From Steroidobacter agaridevorans (lineage in GTDB: Bacteria > Pseudomonadota > Gammaproteobacteria > Steroidobacterales > Steroidobacteraceae), in contig NZ_BLJO01000009.1 of NCBI RefSeq assembly GCF_009932555.1, positions 123,257 through 178,552 of the forward strand: 55,296 nt of DNA, in the 5' to 3' direction. Positions 55,047 to 55,296 of this stretch are shown one piece after another. Made by a program: the position numbers and the translations under genes. Every line of letters begins with the position of its first letter. The first letter of the stretch is position 1. Under the pieces are notes generated by a model. The model did no database searches and was not told where the DNA came from. It saw only the letters and a list, made by a program, of their open reading frames with translations.

Positions 55047-55296
55047 TTACTGGAACGAATACCTCAGGCCCACGCTGAAAGCGCGGCCGATCGCGCCCTG
55101 CTGGTGGAACACGGGGTTGTAGTTCAAGCCGCCATACGTGTACGGGTCGAACGGCGGTTTCTCATCGAGCAGATTCTTGACGCTCGCGTTGAACTCCCAC
55201 GCCTTGCCGTACAGGTAAGTGGCGCGCAGATCGACGCTCGTGAACGAATCGACTTTGCAGTTGTTGAGGACCGTACCGTCGGGGTTGTAGACGCCG
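55047..55296 (-). CDS. TonB-dependent receptor (partial, C-terminal barrel)
   Basis: The reverse strand is open from the window edge to a TAA at 55047. The 82 visible residues read GVYNPDGTVLNNCKVDSFTSV then DLRATYLYGKAWEFNASVKNLLDEKPPFDP and end AIGRAFSVGLRYSFQ. DLRATY...W.FNASVKNLLDEKPP and the final GRAFSVGLRY.F are the last strands of an outer-membrane TonB-dependent barrel, the kind abundant in Xanthomonadales and sphingomonads. The substrate cannot be told from this end. It has its own terminator and is convergent with the kinase gene. Confidence 0.88.
   Translation of the reverse strand, partial: GVYNPDGTVLNNCKVDSFTSVDLRATYLYGKAWEFNASVKNLLDEKPPFDPYTYGGLNYNPVFHQQGAIGRAFSVGLRYSFQ

Overview
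The window looks like a chromosomal segment of a high-GC gammaproteobacterium, probably from the Steroidobacter/Nevskiales/Xanthomonadales side of the class. That placement is inferred from gene content and order: a glyA-nrdR-ribD-ribE-ribBX-ribH-nusB-thiL-pgpA block, an xseB-ispA-dxs block, a zinc-independent FolE2, purL next to mltF, and a TonB-dependent receptor. No database search was possible. I see no tRNA, rRNA, prophage, insertion sequence or CRISPR array.

Left part (1-13553). The topoisomerase IV genes parE-parC are on the minus strand, with parC cut by the window edge. Upstream of parE is a 444-bp gene-free stretch packed with palindromes and bounded by a long inverted repeat. Then comes a minus-strand redox cluster: a short rubrerythrin, a GlpC/HdrD-like iron-sulfur protein and a DUF3501 protein, with a palindromic operator over a candidate promoter. 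On the plus strand follow xseB-ispA-dxs (isoprenoid precursors), folE2 and a small HExxH protein. A bidirectional terminator separates these from a Ser/Thr kinase with a C-terminal cyclic-nucleotide-binding-like domain.

Centre (13595-30491, all minus strand). The riboflavin/thiamine block runs from glyA to pgpA. It has a RibD whose first zinc cysteine is histidine, a RibB fused to a degenerate RibA domain, and a 15-codon ORF that copies the start of ribE. Next are an acetoin-utilisation/HDAC-type deacetylase, two FtsX-like ABC permeases with no ATPase beside them, and a complete six-subunit Mrp-type Na+(K+)/H+ antiporter operon (AB fusion, C, D, E, F, G) whose reading frames abut or overlap.

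Right-centre (30590-43523). These are mostly housekeeping genes (ettA, purL, mltF) mixed with conserved hypotheticals (YidB-like, DUF1820), an orphan type VI secretion FHA protein, an amidase and a DJ-1/PfpI-like lipoprotein. A second copy of the palindromic repeat found upstream of glyA lies between purL and the DUF1820 gene.

Right end (43532-55296). This is the accessory part: a bestrophin-like/DUF4239 membrane protein, an arylsulfatase divergent from a DUF1254/DUF1214 protein, a small secreted protein, and a tripartite MacB-like ABC exporter (membrane fusion protein, ATPase, 781-aa permease). The exporter is divergent from its apparent two-component system, a REC-Fis response regulator without an AAA+ domain and a short-loop histidine kinase, with a perfect inverted repeat between them. 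A TonB-dependent receptor enters at the right edge.
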